Assembly (NCBI GenBank): GCA_017621515.1
Contig: JAGASY010000109.1
Coordinates: forward strand, 1-64,000
Direction: 5' to 3'
Source of the DNA: Bacteroidaceae bacterium
Lineage (GTDB): Bacteria > Bacteroidota > Bacteroidia > Bacteroidales > Bacteroidaceae
DNA: 64,000 bases
The notes under the pieces were generated by a model. It had not been told where the DNA came from and made no database searches. It worked only from the letters and a program-made list of their open reading frames with translations. This document shows positions 44,930-54,787 of the stretch, one piece after another. Within the stretch, counting starts at the first letter, position 1. Each line of letters starts with the position of its first letter. The translations under genes were made by a program, and so were the position numbers.

Positions 44930-45268
44930 ATGAAGAAAAACGATTGGAAAGACCGTCTTGGAATGGTATATTCAACAAATAAAGACTTTAGTTTTGAGTA
45001 TGAGGATTCAGACGAAGCGGAAACCTTACCAAAGGCTCAACAGCGTTTGCGGGTAAACATAGAGAAAAACGGCAGAAACGGAAAGACCGTGACTTTGGTC
45101 AAAGGCTTTGTCGGTAGGGATGAAGATTTAAAAGACTTGTCCAAGATACTGAAAGTGAAATGTGGAGTTGGAGGTACTGCAAAGGATCGTGAGATTGTTA
45201 TTCAAGGCGATTTCAAGACGAGGGTTATAGAGTTGCTTCGTGCAGATGGGTATTCAAACACTAAATAG
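44930..45268 (+). CDS. SUI1/YciH-type translation factor homologue
   Basis: 112 residues from the ATG at 44930. The SUI1 (eIF1-like) fold is at the C-terminus: KTVTLVKGFVG, LKDLSKILKVKCGVGGTAKD and EIVIQGDFKTRVIELL. Bacterial YciH-like members are thought to bind the small ribosomal subunit; the physiological role is not settled. Length is typical. Single gene before the parA operon. Confidence 0.9.
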   Translation: MKKNDWKDRLGMVYSTNKDFSFEYEDSDEAETLPKAQQRLRVNIEKNGRNGKTVTLVKGFVGRDEDLKDLSKILKVKCGVGGTAKDREIVIQGDFKTRVIELLRADGYSNTK

Positions 45269-45455
45269 CTAACATTCTGCTGATAGTACTGTCAATAACT
45301 TGTGGATAAAAAAAATACTAAAACGATAATAGTCCCATAGAAAAGCAGTACCTTTGCCATTATGAAAATGTGTGGTCATGTTTTTGAGTCTTGTATTTCA
45401 TGAACATACTGACATAGCATGATATTGTAAAATTGAATGGACAAATAGAACTTTT

Positions 45456-46232
45456 ATGGGTAAAATCATTGCATTGGCTAATCAGAAGGGTGGTGTCGGT
45501 AAGACAACTACTGCCATAAATTTGGCTGCTTCTATTGCTACGCTTGAAAAGAAGGTGCTTGTTGTGGATGCGGATCCGCAAGCAAATGCATCGTCTGGGC
45601 TTGGAGTGGATATACAGCAAGTTGATACTTCCATTTATGACTGTATTATAAGCAATGTGGATCCTCATGAGGCTATTTATACTTCAGATATAGATGGACT
45701 TGATATTATTCCAAGCCATATTGATCTTGTAGGTGCGGAAATAGAGATGCTTAATATTGACGGTCGTGAGAAGGTGTTGAAGCGGGTGCTTGACCCTTTG
45801 CGTAAAGAGTATGATTATATATTCATAGATTGTTCTCCTTCATTGGGGCTTATAACGGTAAATTCTTTAAGTGCTGCTGATTCTGTGATTATTCCGGTAC
45901 AATGTGAGTATTTTGCACTTGAAGGTATTAGTAAGCTTCTTAATACAATAAAAATCATAAAATCAAAACTTAATACTCATCTTGAAATTGAAGGTTTTTT
46001 GTTAACTATGTTTGATTCACGATTACGTCTCGCTAATCAGATATATGAAGAAGTTAAACGGCATTTTCAGGAACTCGTATTTAAAACAGTTATACAACGT
46101 AATGTGAAACTGAGTGAGGCACCAAGTCATGGAGTTCCGTGTATTCTCTATGATGCTACATCAACAGGTGCTAAGAACTATATCGCTCTTGCGAAAGAAG
46201 TTGTAGGGCATGATATGGTGGAAAACAAATGA
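45456..46232 (+). CDS. parA: ParA/Soj chromosome-partition ATPase
   Basis: 258 residues. Walker-type ATPase that moves ParB-parS complexes. The deviant Walker [13 protein letters not shown] (10-21), [13 protein letters not shown] and [10 protein letters not shown] are all present. Chromosomal type without N-terminal DNA-binding domain. A TACCTTTG box at 45349-45356 is the probable promoter. First gene of a five-gene run. Confidence 0.96.
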   Translation: MGKIIALANQKGGVGKTTTAINLAASIATLEKKVLVVDADPQANASSGLGVDIQQVDTSIYDCIISNVDPHEAIYTSDIDGLDIIPSHIDLVGAEIEMLNIDGREKVLKRVLDPLRKEYDYIFIDCSPSLGLITVNSLSAADSVIIPVQCEYFALEGISKLLNTIKIIKSKLNTHLEIEGFLLTMFDSRLRLANQIYEEVKRHFQELVFKTVIQRNVKLSEAPSHGVPCILYDATSTGAKNYIALAKEVVGHDMVENK

Positions 46233-46247
46233 AAAGGAAAGTAAACT

Positions 46248-47129
46248 ATGGCTGTAAGAAAAAAATATAGTGCACTGGGTCGTGGACTTGATGCTTTAAT
46301 TTCTACGGAAGATGTACATACGGAAGGGTCATCAACCATAAATGAGGTTGATATAAGTCTTATAGAGGCTAATCCTAATCAGCCTCGTCGTGAATTTGAC
46401 GAGAATGCGTTGCGGGAACTGGCTGACTCCATTTCTGAGATAGGTATAATTCAGCCGGTTACCTTGCGTGAATTGAATAATGGGCATTATCAGATTATAG
46501 CTGGAGAACGCCGATGGAGAGCATCGCAGTTGGCTGGACTAAGCAGCATTCCTGCATATATCCGTACTGCTGACGATGAAAATGTAATGGAAATGGCTCT
46601 GATTGAAAATATACAACGTCAGGATCTTAATTCCATAGAAATTGCATTAGCATACCAGCATCTTATAGATCAATACGGACTTACTCAGGAAAAACTGAGT
46701 GAACGTGTCGGGAAGAAAAGAACAACTGTGGCTAATTATTTGCGATTACTGAAATTACCAGCACCAGTACAGGTTGCTTTGCAGAATCATGAGATTGATA
46801 ATGGACATGCACGTGCACTGCTTGCTTTGGATGACCCGAAAGCACAAGTGAAACTTTTTAAGGAAATACAACAAAAGGGGTATTCTGTCAGGAAAGTTGA
46901 AGAGATTATAAAGAACATCAACGAGGCGGGAGAGACAACGAAAACACCGAAGATAATTGCAGCTAAAGAACTTGATGAGGAATATGATGGACTTCGGAGG
47001 CAAATGGCGCAGAATCTTGGAACTAAAGTGAAGGTAACATGTACTGCAAAAGGAGGAGGAAAAGTTTCTTTCTCTTTTGAGAATATAGATGAATTGCGTT
47101 ATATTGTATCACTCTTACAATCTAAATAG
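46248..47129 (+). CDS. parB: ParB/Spo0J partition protein
   Basis: 293 residues. CTP-dependent clamp that loads at parS sites. ALGRGLDALIS at the N-terminus is the ParA-contact motif; GERRWRAS is in the CTP-binding box; the helix-turn-helix lies near GLTQEKLSERVGKKRTTVAN. C-terminal dimerisation part present. No parS site of the usual form was noticed in this window. Confidence 0.96.
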   Translation: MAVRKKYSALGRGLDALISTEDVHTEGSSTINEVDISLIEANPNQPRREFDENALRELADSISEIGIIQPVTLRELNNGHYQIIAGERRWRASQLAGLSSIPAYIRTADDENVMEMALIENIQRQDLNSIEIALAYQHLIDQYGLTQEKLSERVGKKRTTVANYLRLLKLPAPVQVALQNHEIDNGHARALLALDDPKAQVKLFKEIQQKGYSVRKVEEIIKNINEAGETTKTPKIIAAKELDEEYDGLRRQMAQNLGTKVKVTCTAKGGGKVSFSFENIDELRYIVSLLQSK

Positions 47130-47141
47130 TATTTATTTTTT

Positions 47142-47957
47142 GTGATAGCAAAGATTTTTACATATAGAATTGGAATGGTATTGGGGATATTGATGTCTCT
47201 TGTTGCTGAGGTTTGTGCGCAAGATACATTGGCTTTGCCTGTTCCGAAAGCAAGGATTCATCGTGAAGGTGGGCTAAGTGCTTATCCTAAGACCGATAGT
47301 GTATATACGGCTGGCGCAGATGAGTATCTGTTTGCAGATTCTTTGCTGGCTGTGGATCTTGTAGATTCTCTTTCTCTTGGTGATGACTCTATTCATATAA
47401 TTTCCTTGTTGAAGGATTCTGTGGATTTGTCTGTGAATTATTCTTTGAAAGAGAAATGGATTCCAGACCCTAAGAAGGCGATGTGGCTTGCTATTGTGTT
47501 TCCTGGTGGAGGGCAGATATACAATAAGAAATATTGGAAGTTACCGATTATTTATGGCGGTTTTGTCGGATGTATATATGCGCTTAATTGGAACAATACT
47601 ATGTATCGTGACTATTCACAAGCATATATTGATATTATGGATGATGATCCTAATACTAAAAGCTATGAGAACTTCATTCCTCCTTCTTATGATGTGAATC
47701 AAAACCTTACTCGTATTCAGGATTTATTTAGAAGGAAGAAAAATTATTATCGGCGATATAGAGATTTGAGCCTCTTTTGTATGATTGGGGTTTATGTCTT
47801 ATCAGTCATTGATGCTTATGTTGATGCGGAACTTTCAAGTTTTGATATTAGTCATGACTTAAGCATGAAAGTTAAACCTACGATAATAAATGAGAAGGGA
47901 AAGAGAAATAATCTGATGTCCAATTCTTATGGATTGCAGTGTAGTCTGCGTTTTTGA
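47142..47957 (+). CDS. DUF5683 membrane protein
   Basis: 271 residues, GTG start. Signal peptide, a polar periplasmic part, then the DUF5683 domain with WIPDPKKAMWLAIVFPGGGQ, IYNKKYWKLPIIYGG and a second hydrophobic helix near FCMIGVYVLSVIDAYVDA. The family is Bacteroidetes-specific and lies between parB and the lytic transglycosylase in this phylum; its function is unknown. Confidence 0.88.
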   Translation: MIAKIFTYRIGMVLGILMSLVAEVCAQDTLALPVPKARIHREGGLSAYPKTDSVYTAGADEYLFADSLLAVDLVDSLSLGDDSIHIISLLKDSVDLSVNYSLKEKWIPDPKKAMWLAIVFPGGGQIYNKKYWKLPIIYGGFVGCIYALNWNNTMYRDYSQAYIDIMDDDPNTKSYENFIPPSYDVNQNLTRIQDLFRRKKNYYRRYRDLSLFCMIGVYVLSVIDAYVDAELSSFDISHDLSMKVKPTIINEKGKRNNLMSNSYGLQCSLRF

Positions 47958-48026
47958 TTTTGACCTTTTATTTTTATGGAGTAGATTCTGAAAAATCTAG
48001 CAACCTTGTAATGAATGAAAGATATA

Positions 48027-49289
48027 ATGAATAAAAAGTTTATAATATTATGCGTTTCTTCATTGATTGCGTATGAGACTATGGCGCAAGATGTTGTAAC
48101 AGCTGTAGAAGATAGTGCTAAGATCGAATTTATAGATGTGCCTGATGAGTTGATTGTCAGTGAAGAAGAGTTGTTAAATGATTATATAAATAAGAATAAC
48201 CTTACGAATGGTAATGAAGAAGTGCGTGTGCTCTCGTATAATGATTCTATTATTGTAAATCGTTTGTCCAAAATACCAACCACTATAGAGATGCCATTTA
48301 ATGATGTTACGCAGAAGTTTATAGATATGTACAGCAATAGAATGCGTGGTTCTGTGGCTATTATGCTTGGAAGTTCTAATTTTTATATGCCTATATTTGA
48401 AGAGGCTCTTGAAAAGTATGGACTTCCTTTGGAATTGAAATATCTGCCTGTAATAGAATCTGCACTTCGTCCTTCAGCGACATCACGCGTTGGGGCGGCC
48501 GGACTTTGGCAGTTTATGATTGCAACAGGGAAACGGTATGGATTGGAGGTGAATACTTTGGTTGATGAACGCCGTGATCCTGTGAAATCAAGTGATGCAG
48601 CAGCGAGATATTTAAAAGATTTGTATGCTATGTTTGGAGATTGGGGACTTGCAATTGCTGCTTATAATTGTGGTGAAGGGAATGTTCAAAAAGCTTTACT
48701 TCGTTCTGGAGACGTAGAAATAAAGGATTTTTGGTCGATTTATAATAAATTACCTCGTGAAACTCGTGGATATGTACCAGCTTTTATTGCAGCTAATTAT
48801 ATTATGACATATTATTGTGATCATGGTATTGTTCCAATGGAAGCACGTTTGCCTGCACAATCTGATACGATAATAGTAACAAATGATGTTCAGTTTAAAC
48901 AGATTTCATCTGTATGTAATATTACAGTTGATGAACTTCGTGCATTGAATCCGCAATATAGGCATGATATCGTTCCAATGAATTATGCTTTAAGACTTCC
49001 TTCACAATCTATTGAGGCTTTTATTCTTAATGAGGATAGTATTTATGGGCTGAAAGTGGGGAACGCACCTATACGGAGGAGTGTTACAGGTGATATAGAA
49101 GGGAATAGTGGGGGGCTTTCTGCTTCAACAAAAAATAATAAGGTGGCAGGAAAAACTGTGTCTGTTCGTAGTGGTGATTCTTTATCAACTATAGCTAAAC
49201 GTAATGGTACAACTGTTGCACGGTTGCGTAAATTAAATGGATTAAAAAGTAATATGATTCATCCAGGACAAAAAATACGTGTGAGATAA
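48027..49289 (+). CDS. Membrane-bound lytic murein transglycosylase with LysM (MltD-like)
   Basis: 420 residues from the ATG at 48027 (MNKKFIILCVSSLIAYETMA, signal peptide). The SLT domain shows LPVIESALRPSATSRVGAAG, with the catalytic Glu in VIES, then GLWQFM and AYNCGEGNV. A LysM peptidoglycan-binding domain ends the protein (VRSGDSLSTIAKRNGTTVAR). Cleaves glycan strands to make anhydromuropeptides. Confidence 0.93.
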   Translation: MNKKFIILCVSSLIAYETMAQDVVTAVEDSAKIEFIDVPDELIVSEEELLNDYINKNNLTNGNEEVRVLSYNDSIIVNRLSKIPTTIEMPFNDVTQKFIDMYSNRMRGSVAIMLGSSNFYMPIFEEALEKYGLPLELKYLPVIESALRPSATSRVGAAGLWQFMIATGKRYGLEVNTLVDERRDPVKSSDAAARYLKDLYAMFGDWGLAIAAYNCGEGNVQKALLRSGDVEIKDFWSIYNKLPRETRGYVPAFIAANYIMTYYCDHGIVPMEARLPAQSDTIIVTNDVQFKQISSVCNITVDELRALNPQYRHDIVPMNYALRLPSQSIEAFILNEDSIYGLKVGNAPIRRSVTGDIEGNSGGLSASTKNNKVAGKTVSVRSGDSLSTIAKRNGTTVARLRKLNGLKSNMIHPGQKIRVR

Positions 49290-49314
49290 TAGATGTTTCT
49301 GTGTTAAAAATGTT

Positions 49315-51567
49315 ATGATTATGGAAGACGTTCTTACAAAAGAAGAAATGGAAGCTAAAATGGTGGATGATGCATTCCGGCATTTGGTGGATTCTTATCT
49401 TGCAACTAAACATCGCAAGAAGGTAGATGTAATTACTAAAGCGTTTAATTTTGCAAGGCATGCTCATAAAGGTGTACGTCGTCTTTCTGGAGAACCTTAT
49501 ATAATGCATCCACTTGCAGTGGCGCAGATAACCTGTATGGAAATAGGCTTAGGATCTACTTCTATATGTGCAGCTCTTCTTCATGATGTTGTTGAGGATA
49601 CCGACTATACAGTTGAAGATATAGAAAATATGTTTGGGGCTAAGGTTGCGCAAATTGTTGATGGGCTTACTAAAATCTCGGGTGGTATATTTGGTGATCA
49701 TGCTTCTGCTCAAGCTGAAAATTTTAAAAAGCTTTTGTTGACAATGAGTGAGGATATTAGGGTTATCCTCATTAAAATTGCAGATAGATTGCATAATATG
49801 CGTACTCTTGGTTCACAGGCTGTGAATAAAAGGTATAAGATTGCAGGAGAAACACTATATATATATGCGCCGTTAGCAAATCGTTTAGGGCTGAATACTA
49901 TAAAGACAGAGCTGGAGGATCTCAGTTTCAAATACGAGCATCCGGAAGAGTATGCTATGATACAAAAGAAACTGGAAGCAACAGAGAATGAACGGAATAC
50001 TGTATTTGATGAATTTACAGCTCCGATTAGGAAGCAACTTGATGTTATGGGGATAAATTATGAGATAAAAGCTCGTATAAAATCTCCATATTCTATCTGG
50101 TGTAAAATGCAAAATAAGCATATTCCGTTTGAAGAAATTTATGATATACTTGCTGTTCGAATTATTTTTGAACCGCGAGAATTGGAATCGGAATTGAATG
50201 AGTGCTTTAATATTTATGTCTCAATTTGTAAAATATATACATCACATCCAGATCGGCTGAGAGATTGGGTTAGTCACCCTAAGGCTAACGGATACCAAGC
50301 TCTGCATGTCACTTTGATGAGCAATAAGGGAGAGTGGATAGAAGTACAGATTCGTAGCCAAAGAATGGATGAAATCGCAGAGAAAGGGTTTGCTGCTCAT
50401 TGGAAATATAAGGAGGGGGACAAAACAGAACTTGCCAGTGAAAATGAGCTGGATAAGTGGCTTACGACTATTAAAGAAATACTTGATGATCCTCAACCGG
50501 ATGCCATGGATTTCTTAGATACGATTAAACTTAATCTTTTTGCTTCTGAAATATTTGTATTTACCCCTAAGGGAGAGATACGTACAATGCCTGCAGGTTC
50601 TACAGCTCTGGATTTTGCTTTTTCCATCCATACTTTTGTTGGAAGTCATTGTATTGGGGCAAAGGTTAATCATAAACTTGTCCCAATGAGCCATAAGTTA
50701 AATAGTGGAGATCAAGTTGAGATTCTTACTTCAAAATCACAGCATGTACAAAAGTCATGGCTCAATATTGTAACAACAGCTAAGGCTACAACGAAGATTC
50801 TTGCTGTGTTGCGCCGTGAAGAACGTGAAGCACGTAAAAAAGGAGAGGAAATTTTAGATGATTTCTTTAAAAAGGAGGATATAGTTAAGAATACTATTAA
50901 TATTGAGCATATATGTAAGGTGCATGATTTTACTAAACCAGATGCTCTTTTTGTGGCTATTGGTGAGGGTAAGCTTAAACTTGGTGATGATGATGTTAAT
51001 AGTTTGAAGGGTAAGGAATCCTCTGTGATATGGAAAAAAATATTTCCTTTTGGAAAGAAGCAGAAAGAGGATGATGAGAAGAAAAAGAATAAAGTTAAAT
51101 CGGCTGATTCAATAGACAGAAAAAAGATTCTTTCTTTGACAGAAGATTCTATTCAAGATAAATATGTATTAGCAACCTGTTGTAAACCTATTCCTGGAGA
51201 TTCTGTTATGGGATTTATAGACGATGATAATAGGATTTCTATTCATAAGTTACGTTGCCCTAATGCAGAGAGGTTGAAAGCGAACTATGGAAACCGTGTG
51301 CTTGCTGCTAAATGGGATATGAACCGTTTACTTCTGTTTCCTGCTAATATTTATTTGAAGGGACTTGATAAGATGGGGCTGTTAAATCAGATAACTCAGG
51401 TTATATCGCAATTATTGAACGTCAATATTAGGAGGCTTGAGATAGAATCTAATGAAGGACTTTTTGAAGGTAAAATCCAAATATTTGTTCATGATACAAG
51501 TGATATTCAAAATGTTATGGATAACCTTAAGAAAATTCCTAATATAAAAGTTGTTGCAAGGGTATAG
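49315..51567 (+). CDS. rel: RelA/SpoT-type (p)ppGpp synthetase/hydrolase
   Basis: 750 residues, full length. The HD hydrolase domain has the metal-binding LLHDVVEDTDY; the synthetase domain has IKSPYSIWCKM, AVRIIF and GYQALHVTL; then TGS (IFVFTPKGEIRTMPAGST) and a C-terminal ACT domain (MGLLNQITQVISQLLNVNI). Intact HD residues suggest that it both makes and degrades (p)ppGpp. End of the parA operon. Confidence 0.96.
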   Translation: MIMEDVLTKEEMEAKMVDDAFRHLVDSYLATKHRKKVDVITKAFNFARHAHKGVRRLSGEPYIMHPLAVAQITCMEIGLGSTSICAALLHDVVEDTDYTVEDIENMFGAKVAQIVDGLTKISGGIFGDHASAQAENFKKLLLTMSEDIRVILIKIADRLHNMRTLGSQAVNKRYKIAGETLYIYAPLANRLGLNTIKTELEDLSFKYEHPEEYAMIQKKLEATENERNTVFDEFTAPIRKQLDVMGINYEIKARIKSPYSIWCKMQNKHIPFEEIYDILAVRIIFEPRELESELNECFNIYVSICKIYTSHPDRLRDWVSHPKANGYQALHVTLMSNKGEWIEVQIRSQRMDEIAEKGFAAHWKYKEGDKTELASENELDKWLTTIKEILDDPQPDAMDFLDTIKLNLFASEIFVFTPKGEIRTMPAGSTALDFAFSIHTFVGSHCIGAKVNHKLVPMSHKLNSGDQVEILTSKSQHVQKSWLNIVTTAKATTKILAVLRREEREARKKGEEILDDFFKKEDIVKNTINIEHICKVHDFTKPDALFVAIGEGKLKLGDDDVNSLKGKESSVIWKKIFPFGKKQKEDDEKKKNKVKSADSIDRKKILSLTEDSIQDKYVLATCCKPIPGDSVMGFIDDDNRISIHKLRCPNAERLKANYGNRVLAAKWDMNRLLLFPANIYLKGLDKMGLLNQITQVISQLLNVNIRRLEIESNEGLFEGKIQIFVHDTSDIQNVMDNLKKIPNIKVVARV

Positions 51568-51627
51568 CGGTTATTTTTATTATTGATATTTGAAATATTT
51601 ATATCAGATATTTTATTGTATAAAAAG

Positions 51628-51661
51628 CAGCGAGATAGTGTGTGGTATCACTATCTCGCTG
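51628..51661. terminator. Convergent terminator between rel and the OmpA-family gene
   Basis: CAGCGAGATAGTG (51628-51640) and CACTATCTCGCTG (51649-51661), perfect 13 bp; usable from both sides. Confidence 0.85.
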
Positions 51662-51679
51662 AATTTATTTTTTAGGATG

Positions 51680-52852
51680 CTATTTTGCATTGTTCTCTAA
51701 GAATATGCAAACTCGGTTCCAGTCATTCTCACTGAATATTTCAGTTGTGGCCCCAAGACCTTCCGTTTTGAGTCTGTCAGGAGAGATCTTGTATGTGTTG
51801 ACAAGCATGTTGTAAACAGCTGTTGCACGTTTCTCAGATAATCTTTGGTTGAAGTCTTTATCACCTTCAGGTGAGGCATAACCCTTAATTGTCACTGTAC
51901 ATTCCGGGTGATTCTTCATATATGTAGCTATCATCTGTACAGAAGGCTGCTGTGACTTATTTATGACACTTTTTGCTTGGTCGAATATTACAACTGGAGC
52001 AAGTTGTGTTGTTGTTTTATTGACAATGATTGTCTTATCTTTTGCTTTCTCTGCAGCAAGTTGAGATTTCAGGTTAGTGATAGCATAGTCTTTATCAGAA
52101 ATGACATTCTCGTATGTACCTCGCATACGATTAATTCTGTCATTCATCTCATCAATTTGTTCTTGAGTATATTGCTTATCACTGAGCTGGAAATTATGGG
52201 TTCCATTGCTGTTTTTGAATTTATATGTTACACCGGCCATGAATGTTAGATATGAAGAATTGACATTCATATTGTTTCCATTCTTGCCATTTAGAGCGTA
52301 TGTAATCGCAGGTTTTATGTTAATCTGTAAAGCTTCAGATACGTTGAAGTTTAATCCAAGTCCGAAATTAACGCTTATAAAGTTTTTGTCTTTTTTAGGC
52401 GAATCAGATGAACTTACTCCATAGAAATGTCCCCATCCTGCTCCTGCTTCAGCAACAAGCTCAAACGGACGTGGAGCACCATTATATCCTCCGAAAAAAT
52501 TGCTGATGTTAAAGAGACCATTTAATCCTACATTTGTATAGTCAAAAGCTGCATTTCCTCCTTTATGACTGGAAAATAGGTGAGAACGGTAGTTTCCGTT
52601 ATTGTCATTAATTCCTGTTTGGACGCTTGCTGAAAGACCAAATACAGGGGTTAAATAGCGACCAACTTCTAATTTAATGGAAGGACGCATATCTCCAAAG
52701 AATTTAGAACCTGCAGTTGGTTCGTAAACACCACCGCTAATTCCGATAAACCAATTGTCTGTTAGTTTACTTCCTGTTAGGTTCTCTTGTGCGTTTGCTG
52801 TTATTGCACATACACTGAGTGCCATCGTTAAGGTTAATGTAGATTTCTTCAT
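51680..52852 (-). CDS. OmpA-family outer-membrane protein
   Basis: 390 residues with signal peptide (MKKSTLTLTMALSVCAITANAQ). N-terminal eight-stranded-type barrel (to about 215), coiled segment (QEQIDEMNDRINRMRGTYEN), then a C-terminal OmpA domain with TVTIKGYASPEGDKDFNQRL and LSEKRATAVYNML. A distant paralogue of the gene at 39507, with different barrel and linker. Confidence 0.92.
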   Translation of the reverse strand: MKKSTLTLTMALSVCAITANAQENLTGSKLTDNWFIGISGGVYEPTAGSKFFGDMRPSIKLEVGRYLTPVFGLSASVQTGINDNNGNYRSHLFSSHKGGNAAFDYTNVGLNGLFNISNFFGGYNGAPRPFELVAEAGAGWGHFYGVSSSDSPKKDKNFISVNFGLGLNFNVSEALQINIKPAITYALNGKNGNNMNVNSSYLTFMAGVTYKFKNSNGTHNFQLSDKQYTQEQIDEMNDRINRMRGTYENVISDKDYAITNLKSQLAAEKAKDKTIIVNKTTTQLAPVVIFDQAKSVINKSQQPSVQMIATYMKNHPECTVTIKGYASPEGDKDFNQRLSEKRATAVYNMLVNTYKISPDRLKTEGLGATTEIFSENDWNRVCIFLENNAK

Positions 52853-53089
52853 AATCGAAAAGGTTTTTTGTTAGACATATTTAATTTCTTATTAATAATC
52901 AGGTTTATATTTCGTCTTTGGCATTTATTTCTTTTGCCTTTCGACTGACTTATTAACAAACAGAAATTAAATTTGCTCACGTAAAAAGCTTTTTTTTTCG
53001 AAAAAACGAGTATTTTCTTACTGTTTCCTAAAAAAAGATTCTATTTTTGGGGATGGTCTCATTCTTTTGTTATGCTGATATAAAAAATA
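52853..53089. other. Gene-free stretch between the OmpA-family gene and exbD
   Basis: Very AT-rich with T and A tracts. It holds the promoter region of the OmpA-family gene and the tail of the exbD transcript; no other feature is seen. Confidence 0.4.
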
Positions 53090-53129
53090 GCAGTAGATGA
53101 ATGTTAATAGAAAAACATTTATCTACTGC
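53090..53129 (-). terminator. Terminator of the exbB-exbD operon
   Basis: GCAGTAGAT (53090-53098) and ATCTACTGC (53121-53129), continued by ATG/CAT, then a U-run (TATTTTTTATA) on the minus strand. Confidence 0.8.
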
Positions 53130-53208
53130 TCAAATAGCATATATTTTATTGTGCAAAACTACAACTATTTAAATTATTGTAGTAGTAGCCTTAGTAACAT
53201 CGAATTTA

Positions 53209-53673
53209 CTAATTCGGCTTATTTGCAGAATAAACAATTTTGAGAGCATAAGCTTTACGAAGAACCTGCTTTACGTCTGTTATTATACCCATTGGAGTTT
53301 CTTTATCAACTTTGAGAGAAACTGTGTAGAACGGTTTATCTACTTCTGCCAACTCGTTACGATCTGTCATTACATAATCATAAACTTCATTTACTTCTGC
53401 ATATTTGTCATTAAGCTGGATACGTGTTCCTTCTCCAAATTGCGACTTCAATGCATCTGTTGGCTTACCTATATAGATAAAAGACGTACAAGATTTACGT
53501 GCAAGTTTTTCAAGCTGCGTACCTACCGGTTTTTCAAACTTGACTTTTAATGTTACTTCACGCATAGTTGTTACCATCATGAAGAAAAACAGGATAGTAA
53601 AAATCAAGTCCGGCAGAGATGAAGTGTTCATCTCTGGCATTTCACGACTGCCATTTTTATTAAATCTGCTCAT
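53209..53673 (-). CDS. exbD: ExbD/TolR-type biopolymer transport protein (second copy)
   Basis: 154 residues: one transmembrane helix near the N-terminus (SLPDLIFTILFFFMMVTTM, about 18-36) with the proton-carrying Asp in LPDLIFT, then a periplasmic domain. Partner of ExbB in driving TonB. Its start overlaps the stop of the preceding exbD by one base. The two ExbD paralogues are usual in Bacteroidetes. Confidence 0.92.
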   Translation of the reverse strand: MSRFNKNGSREMPEMNTSSLPDLIFTILFFFMMVTTMREVTLKVKFEKPVGTQLEKLARKSCTSFIYIGKPTDALKSQFGEGTRIQLNDKYAEVNEVYDYVMTDRNELAEVDKPFYTVSLKVDKETPMGIITDVKQVLRKAYALKIVYSANKPN

Positions 53674-54260
53674 TATAAACTTGCTCCATACTTTTTAGGT
53701 TCAGCCTCAGAAATCTTCTGAGGATATACTTCGCGAATAGCCTCTTGCTGCTCTTTTGTCAAGAATTCATATTTGAAACCAAATTCTTCTTTTGCCAACT
53801 CATTACGGAGTTCATTATATGCCTGTACTAATTTGTCTTGTACAGCAAAATATACCCAATAACTTGTTCCGCGGTCGGTCTGTACTGAAATTACATGATT
53901 CTCTGTAACCATACGCTGACCAAGAAGTTTTACGTTCTTCGGTTTCTTTTCCGGAAGATTTGATTTGTTTTCCGGGTTTGCAATAAATTCTTTAGCTATC
54001 TCCTTCACGTCATCAATTGAAACATAATCTTCTCCAATCATAAGGTAGTTGTCCTTATTTATACGGATATTTAATATATTACGTTCCTTAATTTTGATTT
54101 CGTTATTTTCCTGGTTCTCCTCTGGTGGTTTTGGAAGTGTACGTCCCAATCCCTGATCGGTATCCATTGATGTGGTAACAAGGAAGAAGATGAGCAACAT
54201 GAATGAGATGTCGGCTGTTGAACTGGTGTTCAGTCCCGGCATTTTTCTTTTCTTTCCCAT
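53673..54260 (-). CDS. exbD: ExbD/TolR-type biopolymer transport protein (first copy)
   Basis: 195 residues. The N-terminus MPGLNTSSTADISFMLLIFF has the conserved Asp in TADISFML, and one membrane helix follows. The periplasmic domain is longer than in the second copy, with a C-terminal part ending KKYGASL. Overlaps the next exbD by one base and is 19 bases from the four-helix gene. Confidence 0.92.
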   Translation of the reverse strand: MGKKRKMPGLNTSSTADISFMLLIFFLVTTSMDTDQGLGRTLPKPPEENQENNEIKIKERNILNIRINKDNYLMIGEDYVSIDDVKEIAKEFIANPENKSNLPEKKPKNVKLLGQRMVTENHVISVQTDRGTSYWVYFAVQDKLVQAYNELRNELAKEEFGFKYEFLTKEQQEAIREVYPQKISEAEPKKYGASL

Positions 54261-54279
54261 GATTACTCCTTTCTTTTTG

Positions 54280-54738
54280 TTACTTCTTTGAGATTTCCGA
54301 TACCATACTCCATGCAGTTACTCCAACAGCTATAACAGCAAGAATAGCGATGGATACCATTGAAGCGTCAGTGAGGATAATTTTTGTAGGATCATTCCAT
54401 TCTTTTCCGTTGATGATAAGTGTTTCACTTTGATTTGAAACACCTATACCAGCACCAATTGCAATAGACAGTATTGGCAGTCCCCATGTGTACATTACAG
54501 ACTTGTTCAAGCCGTGCTGTGAAATAAACATGATAAAACTACAAAGCATAAATATTGCAGCGGCAGCAATTAGAATGTATGTCCAAATGCACAATGCATC
54601 CAGCAACTGCGGATTGTTCATTTTCGGATTCTCTTCATAAGGTGTATCGTAACCGATAGTGAAGAAAAGAATGAAAATGATGATGCTAATAGCCATAAGA
54701 CCTGTCAGCACATATTTTGATATCTTTTCAATGTCCAT
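54280..54738 (-). CDS. Four-helix membrane protein of the exb operon
   Basis: 152 residues with four predicted transmembrane helices (about 10-30, 48-75, 84-102 and 128-148). No charged residues suggest catalysis. It sits between exbB and the first exbD in the same transcript, a place where Bacteroidales encode a small conserved membrane protein; it may be an extra subunit of the ExbB-ExbD motor. Function unknown. Confidence 0.75.
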   Translation of the reverse strand: MDIEKISKYVLTGLMAISIIIFILFFTIGYDTPYEENPKMNNPQLLDALCIWTYILIAAAAIFMLCSFIMFISQHGLNKSVMYTWGLPILSIAIGAGIGVSNQSETLIINGKEWNDPTKIILTDASMVSIAILAVIAVGVTAWSMVSEISKK

Positions 54739-54787
54739 TTTGAATATTAGATTAAATTTTTAGACTTCTGTATTTTACTTTCTATTA

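Noticed and set aside
45456-47129. parS sites near parA-parB
   Set aside because: I looked for the usual GTTCCACGTGGAAC-like palindrome and saw none in the window; sites may be elsewhere.
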